NCBI GenBank assembly: GCA_025716855.1
Contig: JAIXMQ010000009.1
Coordinates: forward strand, 588,001-652,000
Source of the DNA: Pilaira anomala
Taxonomy: Eukaryota; Mucoromycota; Mucoromycetes; Mucorales; Mucoraceae
DNA: 64,000 nucleotides
Direction: 5' to 3'
Shown: positions 34,893 through 47,565 of the stretch, in pieces
How positions within the stretch are numbered: the first letter of the stretch is position 1
Layout: every line of letters begins with the position of its first letter
The notes under the pieces: generated by a model
What the model saw: the letters and a program-made list of their open reading frames with translations, nothing else
Told to the model about the DNA's origin: nothing
Databases searched by the model: none
Position numbers and translations under genes: made by a program

Positions 34893-35171
34893 ATGCCTAT
34901 GGTCAAGAATCTTGAGAACGTTCATCAGGAGTTGATGGAAATTGCTAGAGAATCAAATCGTCTCTCTCATACCAAGTACACTTCTGATGATGTAGAAAAG
35001 TTACAAAACAGACTTCGTGGTATTAACTCTCAATATAATGAAGGTGCATTTGGAACTATGACTTCGGACTGTAGCCGTTATGAAGAAGAAGGTCTTGCTC
35101 AAGTCTCTAATGTCTTGGAAAAGGTCCACACTACTCTTCATGTCATGCTCTCTCGTATTGATGACAATTAA
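34893..35171 (+). CDS. Small helical protein of unknown function, 92 aa
   Basis: Single-exon ORF with a well-placed TATA box. It is rich in Glu, Lys, Leu and Asn, with predicted long helices (NLENVHQELMEIARESNRL; VEKLQNRLRGINSQYNE; VSNVLEKVHTTLHVMLSRID). It has no signal peptide, membrane segment or recognised domain. The codon use and amphipathic helices make it a credible gene. Its role is unknown. Confidence 0.65.
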   Translation: MPMVKNLENVHQELMEIARESNRLSHTKYTSDDVEKLQNRLRGINSQYNEGAFGTMTSDCSRYEEEGLAQVSNVLEKVHTTLHVMLSRIDDN

Positions 35172-35494
35172 TTTCAAATAATGAAAGGAATATGAAATCA
35201 TGCACTTATGCCATTATATATACTTCTATTTTTTTTCTTTCTTTCTTTTAAGGCTTTTTGCATAGTATACTTTTAACTCTTCATATTTATCGTGTGATAT
35301 TTCTCTTTTTCATTATTTGAGCAAAATATAGATTATAACCTGTATTTTGTCTCTGTAAATAATCACACACAAAAAAATAGTAAATAAACTCAAATCGGAT
35401 ATCTAAAAAAAAAAAAAAAAAAACTTTATTTCTTGTCTATCATACATATATATTATCTTTTTTATTTTTATTCTATACCCTTCTTATTATCAAT
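35172..35494. other. Intergenic spacer
   Basis: T-rich and A-rich, with A19 at about 35405-35423 and a pyrimidine-rich leader before the next gene. Confidence 0.4.
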
Positions 35495-38048
<2,554 letters not shown>

Positions 38049-38325
38049 AAAAAAAAAAAAATTAAGCCTTTACAACAAAGAATAATAAATCAATGTAAAT
38101 ATTTTTCCGTATGTTATTAATTATTACCTGCACACTTGATGTTATAAATAAATACACTGATTCAAATTATACATATCCCATAGCAACTACATCATAATAA
38201 TTTCCGCTAGTGTAAAAACATAGGGATTTTTCTGAAGAATGCAAACCATTATAATATATACATTAAGTCTTTATATTTTTATTTTATTTATTTTTCTCTT
38301 TGTTCTTGTATTTGTAAAAAAAAAA

Positions 38326-39123
38326 ATGATAAATCTTAAAAGGACTGGTATGATATATCTTTCATCAATAGATAAAACTAGATAACTCATATTTTGTGAT
38401 AGGAACGTTATTATTACTATCGATATTTTCTCTTCAAATTTTAGCGCAAACTGAATCGCTAACGAGTTCAGAGAAACCTAGAACTATAACTCTGACATTT
38501 GTGAATCCTGATAAACAAGTAGCCGTAACGCTTTCAGATAAATCCGACGCTATTCCAACTAGTATTGATGATTTGAAAGGCTCAAACGAGCAATCTAAAA
38601 CAGAAGAAATGGTACCACCAAAACAAGAAGAAACTCAAACACCCAGTTCTGATGGCTTGCAACCAGACAACCAACAGAAAGCCTCTGACAATTTACAGCA
38701 AGAGGGTCAACAGAAAGGCTCAGATAGCTTACAACAAGACGGCCAACAGAAAGGAGTTGACGGTACACCACAAAACAATCAACAAAAGGAATCTGACGGG
38801 TTACCTCAAGATAATCAGCATCAAAATCATGACGCTTTACAGCCAAATGGTCATGGAGACGCACAGGATCTCAGTCAACCAACAGACCAACAACAAGGTG
38901 AAACATACATTGATCCAAACTCAATTAACGAACATGCGCTTGAAAATGCATTTGATAATATGTCAATGGACGAACAACAGTTTGAAGACACTATGCCATA
39001 TCCTGACTACATGGGATACGAAAATGAACCAATTATGGAAGAGGCTCAAGTTAGTTCAGAACCTTCTCCTATAGAAGTAAAATCAACAACAACTGAACCT
39101 TCTTCTACACCAAAAAGTAAATA

Positions 39124-39175
<52 letters not shown>

Positions 39176-40223
39176 GGGAATTTTTTAATTTATACTAAAT
39201 GTTATTTTATTATTTTAGTTCAAGCTGCTGCTGTTGTTGCTGAGGTAGAGAAACCGCCTACGGCTCCTCGACCCGCTTTAGCTCAAATTACAGGATGTAA
39301 AACACAAGGTCAAATTGCCTTGACTTATAATGAGGGACCTAGTGATGTAACAGCAAAGATAGTTAGACAGTTAACAAAAGCTGATGCACGTGCCAATTTC
39401 TTTGTCAATGCTACATGGTTATACACACAACAATACGCTATGGTAGTGCAAAATATTTATAATGCAGGACATTTTATTGGTATGACCTATCGTGTTGCAA
39501 ATGATGATCCCAGTAGTATGACAGATGACCAAATTCGTGAAGATATCATTAATAATGCTCAAACGATCGAAAGATTAATTAATGTAGCGCCAAAGTATGT
39601 TCGTCTTCATTATACTGAAGTTAAGGATACGCGTACAGAAGGTATTCTCCAAGAACTTGGATTTGTTCTTGTTGGTTATAATTTGGATAGTCTTGATTAC
39701 TTTAAAAAGGATGCTACAGGTCCCGACTCTATTCAACAAGTGTATTCGGATACATTTGTAAAATACAAGGATACTTATGACGCAAAAGGTTCATTTATCT
39801 CTATTCAATATGATTTACCTTACACTGGTTCCTTGGCTGCTATACCTCATGTTATAAATACAATTGACAAAGAAGGATATACTATGGTGCGTTTGGATGG
39901 TTGTTTGAATGATGCAACTCCGTATAAGAAATGTATAGTATTTTTCTAACAAATTAATTGTATTTTTTAAACATAATTATTGCTAACCCGTTTATTAAAT
40001 AGCTGCTAACAGTTCTGAATATGTTGGTGATAAATTCTCTTTTACTCAATCAAAATACCATGAAGGTCAAAAATCTATTGTTTTGGAAACTGCGGAGGAA
40101 GCAGCAGAAGCAGATGAAATATTCAAAATGCAAGGTATCGTATCCAACATTGCCACAATGCAACAAGTATCTTTCTCGGCACTCTTTTTGGTTGTAGGTT
40201 CTATCTTTACCTTGCTTTTATAA
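38326..40223 (+). CDS. Chitin/polysaccharide-deacetylase-like GPI protein with degenerate active site
   Basis: Exons 38326-38347, 38403-39116, 39219-39932 and 40003-40223 give 556 aa. The first intron creates a clean signal peptide, MINLKRTGTLLLLSIFSLQ. Residues 80-170 hold about five 13-residue repeats of the type (S/V)D.LQQ(D/E)GQQKG. The NodB-like domain starts around ITGCKTQGQIALTYNEGP. Active deacetylases have T(F/Y)DDGP, HSxxH and RPPYG; here these read TYNEGP, HFIGM and RLHYTE, so the catalytic base and one zinc histidine are missing. The hydrophobic C-terminus (SFSALFLVVGSIFTLLL) suggests a GPI anchor. It is probably a cell-wall protein that binds rather than deacetylates chitin or chitosan (inference). 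Confidence 0.85.
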
Positions 40224-40335
40224 ACCATAATATTCCCCACGCACCTTCATTATGTATGTAATCTTGTTCTATAAAGGGATTTTTTTTTTTAAAAAAAAAG
40301 ACAAAATATACTTTATTTACAAAAAAAAACATCGC

Positions 40336-42254
40336 TTATCCTCTTTTATTTCTTTTCTTACTACCGTTTGTTTTTTCTGATCCGAAAATAAATAGATTAA
40401 TGTCATGCATATCTATAAGACGTATAATCTGAGGTTTTGTTTTACCTTTAATAGTCTTCTCTTTGTAATGGGCAGTCGGTTGGACATCACTTGCCTTTAT
40501 CTTTTCACTGACTAGAGTGCTATCTAATATGACAGGTGCTTTGATTAAAACTTCTTTGCTCAGTTTTGTAACTTCTTTCTCGTCCAAGTGGTGATGAATA
40601 GCCCAAGGAAGCTTTGAGATAAGAATGCTTACAAGACACAACGTAAAGAAAAATCCTGTAGCGGCTACTGGTTTTTGTAAAAGTCTTAGTGATGAATACC
40701 TATATGATATCTAAATCCAAAAGTTTTGTTTTACTTAATATGTACACAATAGAATGAAAAAACATCATATGCACAAGCTTACCAAAATAGGGAGTTCATG
40801 GTTTGAGACAACATTTCTTTTACGTAAAATGATAGCAGGACGGCCTGTAGAATCAAAATATGAGTAATGGACAATCTCTTCAACCGAATCAATCCCAAAG
40901 GCATCGGGAGGTGTTATAATAATATGTCTACATAGATTAAAATAAAAGGAAAATTATGAGCTTATTTTGACACATGTGCCTGAAAAAAAAAACTCTTACT
41001 TTGCTCCTTCAGGGAGAATAACTTTTAGTTGAGCATCATCAATTACCATGCTCTGTACATTTTCCACAAATAAAACCTTTAGCATATATCGGCCCTTAGC
41101 ATATCGTAAAAAATTCTTTAAAGATACGTTAAAGCCCATATACCAAGTAGTTTTCCATCCACCAAATAAAGGAAAACGAGGTCGGATCTCAAGTGTAGAA
41201 GTATATTTCTCATTTCGAAAGTTTGAAGTAGACACATTACCGACCTCATCACGGTAGTAAATGTCCTTTGCTTCTTTCGGTAATTTGAAAACCAGTTTTT
41301 CCAATACATTAGTTTGATCACTAACATGAGATGTAAGCTGATATTTAACCCGGTTGAACTCTTGATCCATTTTTGCTCCATGATGCGTTAGCATGTAATG
41401 CTCTTCTACTGCTAAATTGTTACCCCAATGAGATATTTCGATTTCTCTTTTGAGGCTTGTTACAGTTAAAATAGGCGGTAGGTACTCGTAATGAAATGTA
41501 GCAGAGCTGAGTGATAATGGCTTGATGTCATTGAATGTACCGTATACAATTTTGTTCTGTGTCTTTTGACCCATATGATCAGGTTCACCACCTGAAAACT
41601 TGACAATGCGTGAGCTTGGGAATCTGTCGAAAAAAAAAGATTAATTGGAACTTAGTTTCTTTTAAAAATCATGTTGTCTCACGTGTAAGTTGTTTTCATA
41701 TCGTCAGAAGGATAGGCTGATGATAGGTACAAGTTATTTGTGAAAGATACGTGTTGTTTCGATACTTGAGGAATCTTTTCAGGGAAAGGTCGAACTAGAT
41801 GAGTATATACTAAGTTTATGCCAATTTTAATGTCTTGATCTGGCTCTATCGAATCGTTTAAATGAATTTTAAAGATATGTGATTCTCTATGTTGTTTAAA
41901 TAGTGTACTTAGTACAACACACTTTCAATCCTTTTCGAAAGAAGGTAAAACTTACTGATTGGTATCTAACCCAATAGGTTCAATTTGTAAAGGATCTTTA
42001 TTTCCTTGTTTAGAATTCGCTGTATATGATGCAATAAATGGAAGATAAATTGTTGGTAGTATAAAATAATACACATTCATAGCATGTTTCCCTGTATTCT
42101 TAGCTCTGATACCAATATCCTCTTTCACAATACTTGTAGAGAGGTCCAGTGCTCTTATAACGCGAACGTTTCGAAAATCATTACTTAATGATGATACATC
42201 AACAAGAGCTAAACAACCCACTATCAAAAAAAGTAACAAATAAATTTGCTTCAT
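40336..42254 (-). CDS. OST1: Ribophorin I, oligosaccharyltransferase subunit OST1
   Basis: Subunit of the ER complex that transfers the N-glycan to Asn. Exons (minus) 42254-41956, 41907-41683, 41623-41000, 40927-40783 and 40710-40336 give 555 aa. Signal peptide MKQIYLLLFLIVGCLALVDVSS. Family landmarks are NVRVIRALDLSTSIVKEDIGI, PFPEKIPQVSKQHVSF, PSSRIVKFSGGEPD, YEYLPPILTVTSLKREIEIS with HWGNNLAVEE, and DAFGIDSVEEIVHYSYFDSTGRP. The C-terminal membrane helix (VAATGFFFTLCLVSILISKL) precedes a cytosolic Lys-rich tail. Size and layout match the fungal family. The first in-frame ATG before the signal peptide was chosen; an upstream ATG in the same frame (42332) would spoil the signal. Confidence 0.94.
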
Positions 42255-42333
42255 GAAAAAAAAAAAGAGTAAAGAAAGAAGGCGTGTACATCTTGTTGTT
42301 TGTTGTTCGTCAAAGCACAAAACGGGGCTCAAA

Positions 42334-42345
42334 CTTTATTTATAC
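42334..42345 (-). promoter_or_regulatory. Possible TATA box of the OST1 gene
   Basis: Reads GTATAAATAAAG on the minus strand, about 85 nt before the OST1 ATG. In such AT-rich DNA the match could be chance. Confidence 0.3.
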
Positions 42346-42400
42346 AATAAAAGAAAAAAAAAGGGGGGAGTACATATGATACAGAATAGGAAATTAGGTT

Positions 42401-43945
42401 TTAAAAAAAAAGTAAAAATAAAGGTAATAAAAATACAAAATTGTTAAAATGAAGATTAAATGTACGGTTAGACATAGATACATTTTTTGTTAAAGTAGAA
42501 TCACTAGAAGATTCGAGAGGAGAGCGAGCAGGACCATTTAAATCTACAGTTAATGAAGGATCTGGATTTGAAGGAGTACGGACTAAACCTTTCGGAGGAT
42601 TCCAATAGCTTAATTCGGGTCTTGCTGGCTTTTCTGATCGAAGGTTATAGCCTAAAGCCGCCATAATCTTTTTTAATTTTGGGCCAATAGGACCTTCAGG
42701 ATACAGCTTATTTAATTGATCCATACCAATACCCAGCTTGGCAACATAAACCATTAGATATTCTTCAGAATTGACATATTTCATTTGATCAACGTGACAC
42801 AAAGACGATCCCGTCGAATATGGGTTCACTGAGGTTTCGAGCAAAATTATAGGTTCTCCTTCAACAATTGCCAAGACATCTAATTCAGTCACAGACTTTT
42901 CATAAATACTTGTCGCGTGGCTATATGCATTTGAACTATACCAACTATTTGCCATATCAATTAAACTTCGAAATAATACATTAGAATCCCAAAAATAGTT
43001 TAACTTTTTCGTAATTGTTGTGAAAGGATATGTAATTATTTCAGGTGTTTTCACTTTGAAGTTTAAAAACTTATCAAGCGGAAATTCAACAAATCCCCAA
43101 AATGGTTGTGGTATATCGTAATCTACTAATAAATGATCAAATACTGTTGATGCTAATAAAACTGGTGTAATAAACGCTTCTAATTCATTATCAAATAAAG
43201 GTGATAATCCTTGATAAAGCTCGTCAGACCAAGAAGTGATGAATCCAAGACCATGTATCATCTCATGAAGTACATTTGTTAAAAAATCCATTTGTTTTGA
43301 ATTAATAGGGTTTGGATCATTCTAATGTATATGTATATATATATATATATATCACGTTAATACTAGAGTATAAATTTACAATAAAGATCATATACGAACC
43401 ACAAAGTACCAATTTTCTTGACTGTTAAACTGTGCATTGATATCGTAAGGTTCCCAATTAGGTTTTACTTTTAAATCTGTGAATTGCTTTAATAATGGCT
43501 GAGGATACATTCGAGTAATGTTATCAGTACAGTCCACCATAATATAAGAAATGGAAGGATAAGCTTGTCCGATCGAACTTATCTTATTACATTCGCTATT
43601 TCCGTCACAAAAGTTTATAAAGGATGCATTGATAGCTAAAGGTGTTTCGAATTGAAAGACAGAAGTAATAATTTCTATTGCTTTCGTTAACGTTTCGGCA
43701 ACACCGTTACAAGTAACTGAATCAGAATGACATGTTAAATCAAAAGTCATTCGATTTGGATCGTCGTCTTCTGTTAAATTCTCTAAATTATTTGACAGTG
43801 AAGCTGCTGAAAGGGATCGAGGCTTTGAAATAGCGCATGTTTCCAAACTATTTGCTGATTCCCCATGTGTTAAACAATATAATGTCGAAGATTGAACAGA
43901 CACTATTGCTATCGAAATGAATAGAAAATTCCAGATAAAATTCAT
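42401..43945 (-). CDS. Secreted, probably GPI-anchored HExxH metalloprotease-like protein
   Basis: Two exons, 43945-43400 and 43321-42401 (about 488 aa). The donor is uncertain: keeping the frame requires a GTTCGT donor after YFV. Signal peptide MNFIWNFLFISIAIVSVQSS. The N-terminal part has Cys pairs (CHSDSVTC; FCDGNSEC). Exon 2 starts NDPNP and gives VLHEMIHGLGF, an HExxHxLGF zinc site, with a candidate third ligand in SSLCHVDQMKY. The C-terminal hydrophobic end (FVFLLPLFLLFF) after a Ser-rich linker suggests a GPI anchor. I know similar Mucorales proteins only as putative secreted peptidases, so the peptidase role is inferred from the motif. OST1 lies 147 bp downstream in the same orientation. 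Confidence 0.78.
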
Positions 43946-44639
43946 TAAGCGTTAATTATTGAGAAGGAAATCGAGTGTATCAGGGGGAATGAGAGAATAT
44001 ACAGAAAAAAAAATGAAAAGGATAGGAAAGACTAAGTAGTTTGAAATAACATGTCGAACACAAAGTTTGTTACACCTGTTTCATGTCCCGATTTCTTTTC
44101 TTTAATATTAGTGTCCTGCCAAGACTTTTTTTTTGCTTTGATCATTAAAGAGAAAAGAGAACGAGGAATATAAGGATCTGGGACCAGCAAACATGTCTAT
44201 CATAATAGTTTTATAGTAACCCGGGTTTAGTTGAAACCATCTCAATGATATAAGGAAGCAATGAAATAACACTTTTTCAAACAAGACTCTTTAATTACTT
44301 TTATTTAAAGCATGTGCTGTGTTTTCTGATAAAAAGGGGAAGACAATTCAACCAATAACAGCAATTATGAATGAATCAATGTCCTTGAAAATTGTATTAT
44401 GTAATACTGCTTTGTCAATTTTAAACTATCTTTGCTTCGTTATACCTTCTTCTTATCTCTGCATATCACGATGCATAACCTCTCGTGACACAGTAGTGTT
44501 TTCTAAGATTAATAGCCCATATTTGGTAAAAATAAACTAGAAACAGTAAAAAGTGACGGACAACTCTTTCAGGTAAATCACCCGCAGGACCTTTTGTAAA
44601 ATATTTAATTCAGGAAGTGTTATAAGTGATCCTTCACGT
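43946..44639. other. Intergenic, no gene recognised
   Basis: AT-rich. The open frame 44319-44540 shows no family features. It separates the metalloprotease gene from Helitron copy 2. Confidence 0.35.
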
Positions 44640-46606
44640 TGAGTTTATAATGAAGTAGGTATTAACTGGAACCGGCGGAAGACGAGCCATAGTTTTGACT
44701 GGTGATGCTGCTGCTGCTCCTGTAGTAGAAGGTACCTCTGTTTTAGATTTTTGAGGTGGTTTATCTTCTTGCAAGATTTGAGCAAAAGAATAAGAAAAGA
44801 GGTAAAGGATTTATCAGCAATCAAATACAACCCCGTGATAAAGTAAGAGCTAATTTGGTAAAACATAACTTGAGCTAGACAATTAGGTACATACATTCGG
44901 TCATTCTCAATTGGAGTAGATTATAAGCAGCTTCTGGTGCCGATATCTCACAGATATAATAATACTTTGTAGCTAGAAGGTCTTTGGTAGGTGCACCATC
45001 TTTAACACCTTCAGCTAATACTTTTTCAAGAATTTTCGATATGCCTTTATCCGACTTGTTAATATAGTCTACTATATATACACAACACGCATACGGGCGA
45101 AGTACAAATTGAATATCTTACTGATATAAGTCGCTCTTCTATCTTATTCAGCTCAGTAATATGAACGGGAAGCTGAGGAAATCCGAGTCCATTTATAAGT
45201 GCGATAGTAGGTCTTTTATTCCGTTTCAAAGAGTATAAGCACGTTTTGCAACATCTTATTTCTTGAATGTCATCTTCAAAAATAAATTCCATTAATTGAT
45301 TATCGTCGATTATAATGCTTTCTTTTTTGATGTTTGACGTTTGACGTTTGATTCCAAAACCAAAGACAGCCACAACATTTACATTTAATATAATGGAACC
45401 AGTTGATAGCCAAAAAAAAAAAGAGAACCAATTGATAGTGAAAAATAAAATAAAAACAGAATCTGTTATTATTTAAAAAATCACCCTAAAAAAATGACAT
45501 AAAGACGCCACAATAAAATAAATGCAGATCATATAAAAGCACACTTTAAAGTTTTAGATGATTGGACTGAAAAACGAGACGCGAATAGACAAAATAATAT
45601 TATTTTATTAGTTACAGTTTTCAAGCAAAACAGGAGACGATTTTTACAAACACAAAAGGGCTTTTTAAAAAAGAACGACCTAAATAGTCGAAAGCTGTCT
45701 ATTAGGTACGCCCTAAAAATATTCATCATTGGATGACTCCATAGATTCATTATCATCATAATAACCACTATCTTCTTCAGAATAGGAGTCAGAGCCAACG
45801 GAGCTACTATCATATACTTCTTCTTCGGAATAAGAGTTATAACCAGTAGAAGAGCTATTACCAGAATAATTATCATCATTAGAAGAATAGCTATCGATAA
45901 TTGATTCTACAATTACATCTTCGTAATTATGGGGAAATAAAAAGTGGTACATCATAGATAAAAAAAACATAATAAGACTTAAAATAAAGTCAATACAGCG
46001 TCTGATAATACCATTATTTGCGGCTGAGTCATTGCTGTCAGTGATAGGAGAAGCCGCCGTGTAATAGCTTTCATCCGAAGAATGGGTCGCTGTCCCAATA
46101 GCATCAGAGTAATCACTAAATCGCTGTATAAAGACAGGATCATTCAAGTAATCATTACTTGGTATTTCATCAGGTCTGATATTAATATAAGATAGCATAC
46201 TACTATCATCAGCTAATTCACCATTATAATCATAATAATCATCATCATAATAAGAGAATAGATCAAGTGCTGCAATAAACTCTTCGCGATAAATACGTTG
46301 ATCTTCTCCTATGTGGTAACCGGTATAACCATCACGATTACGGAATCTATAAAAGTCTTCGTGATATCTTTGGGTGATTTCAGATGCAGGAAAAGTTTGG
46401 CGATCAAATGTAAGCATTTTGTTTTTTAAAAAGTCAGTTATAAGGAAAGAGAAAGAAAGAAATAGAACATGAAGTTAACTAAACCTATCAAATACCCCAA
46501 TTTTCAGCCAAGATACATAAATTATAACCTTACAAATTTTTTTTACATATTGTACATAGTGAACAAACGCCAATTTGTTTTTTTTTTCACATGGGACTGA
46601 AGTCAT
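44640..46606 (-). mobile_element. Helitron relic, copy 2 (inverted relative to copy 1)
   Basis: Minus-strand relic. The 5' part (46606-45113) matches 1394-3095 but lacks the Arg-rich N-terminal segment and keeps the accessory ORF intact. The Cys-rich segment (IIIDDNQLMEFIFEDDIQE.RCCKTC, ALINGLGFPQLP) is followed after a deletion by a later Rep piece at about 45065-44880 (YINKSDKGISKILEKVL, ISAPEAAYNLLQLRMTE). The last 250 bases (KPPQKSKTEVPSTTG and onward) are protein-like but not recognised as Helitron and might be a captured fragment. No helicase is present, so the relic is non-autonomous. Confidence 0.72.
45713..46417 (-). CDS. Accessory acidic single-pass membrane ORF of Helitron copy 2, 234 aa
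   Basis: Intact ORF beginning MLTFDRQTFPASEITQRY. Residues 1-110 are Tyr/Asp-rich with DGYTGYHIGEDQRIYREEF and NDPVFIQRF. Around residues 140-165 there is a hydrophobic helix, CIDFILSLIMFFLSMMYHF, that predicts a membrane segment. The C-terminal 65 residues are Ser/Tyr/Glu/Asp repeats (YSGNSSSTGYNSYSEEE). I recognise no family. It precedes the Helitron coding region in both copies. The other copy is frameshifted and lacks the membrane segment, so this copy may be the less decayed form rather than an active gene. Confidence 0.5.
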   Translation of the reverse strand: MLTFDRQTFPASEITQRYHEDFYRFRNRDGYTGYHIGEDQRIYREEFIAALDLFSYYDDDYYDYNGELADDSSMLSYINIRPDEIPSNDYLNDPVFIQRFSDYSDAIGTATHSSDESYYTAASPITDSNDSAANNGIIRRCIDFILSLIMFFLSMMYHFLFPHNYEDVIVESIIDSYSSNDDNYSGNSSSTGYNSYSEEEVYDSSSVGSDSYSEEDSGYYDDNESMESSNDEYF

Positions 46607-46900
46607 AATGATTTTATAATGAGAGTCATTGAACGTCAACCGCCTCAATTTCCTAATACAGGAAATTTCATAATCCACTCCATATCATCCAGTTTCTTTT
46701 TCTAAAAAAAAAACAAAGAGATCCCATTTGAGACTACTACTATATTACGGTAGAGAATTCTTACGCTACGCTACATGTTTATTGACCTCAATTAAGTCTT
46801 TTGATAAAGAAAAGGAGATATTACAAACATTTTTTTAAAAAAATGGAAAAAAATTCAGCCAGTCAAAACATCTGAAAAAGCGAAAAATATACATTTTTAG

Positions 46901-47056
46901 GCCGCCATAATCTTTTTTTAATTTTGGGCTAATAGGACCCTTCAGGATACAGCTTATTTAATTGATCCATATCAATTACATATTCTTCAGAATTGACATA
47001 TTCCATTGAATCAACGTGACACAGAGACGAGGCCTCGAGCAAAATTATAGGTTCTA
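46901..47056 (-). pseudogene. Duplicated internal fragment of the metalloprotease-like gene
   Basis: 156 bp that match 42657-42857 of the neighbouring metalloprotease-like gene in the same orientation. Two internal gaps remove about 24 and about 22 bases. It has no start, zinc site or ends. It abuts the Fanzor relic at 47057 and lies about 300 bp outside Helitron copy 2, so it is a captured or rearranged gene piece. Confidence 0.8.
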
Positions 47057-47377
47057 TTTAGAGGTACGATACAAACGGACGGTTGTGGTGGTGTCACTAT
47101 TTTGAAGAAAAGAAATGATACTCAGGCGCGCTATACAACTAGATATCAAGTAGAAACAGAAGAATCCAGATATGTTCATAAAGTTGATCGCTAAGCACTT
47201 CAGCAGTTTTCTGGTCGATGTGTTACTGTTGACCCGGGAAGACGAGACTTTTTATATATCTTGTTCATGAAACAACATAACAAGTTCAGATATACAAAAT
47301 CTCAACAAAACCAATTTGAAAAAAAAAGAAGTAAATATCCAAGTATCCGTGAAGAAACCAAAACTTTAGAAGTGTAA
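47057..47377 (+). pseudogene. Fanzor (eukaryotic TnpB-like RNA-guided nuclease) relic
   Basis: A single frame of 106 codons with one internal TAA (47192-47194). It starts FRGTIQTDGCGGVTILKKR, resembling the 'F.G.I.TDG..VS' strand that precedes RuvC-I in Fanzor proteins. It continues to RCVTVDPGRRDFLYILF, where DPG is the RuvC-I Asp motif. It then gives KFRYTKSQQNQFEKKRSKY, the basic segment that usually follows. The N-terminal wedge/REC part, RuvC-II, the zinc finger and RuvC-III are absent, so it is a non-functional fragment. No guide-RNA end could be recognised. Confidence 0.6.
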
Positions 47378-47565
47378 ATACCATGCGTAGAGTATGTTAC
47401 GAAACTATAACACTTTGGAGAAGATAACTTTTACATTTATCATTTTAAAAAAATAAAAATTTATTTACAAAAAAAAAAAAGAAGTAAAGTTGAAATCGTA
47501 TGTATTTAGGGGGGATAAGTCTTTTTTGTTTTCTATCATATATTCTGCCTTAGTTTTCTAATTTT

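Noticed and set aside
38652..39074. 140-codon frame overlapping the deacetylase-like gene
   Set aside because: Alternate frame of its Gln-rich repeat region; the other frame has signal peptide, domain and consistent splicing.
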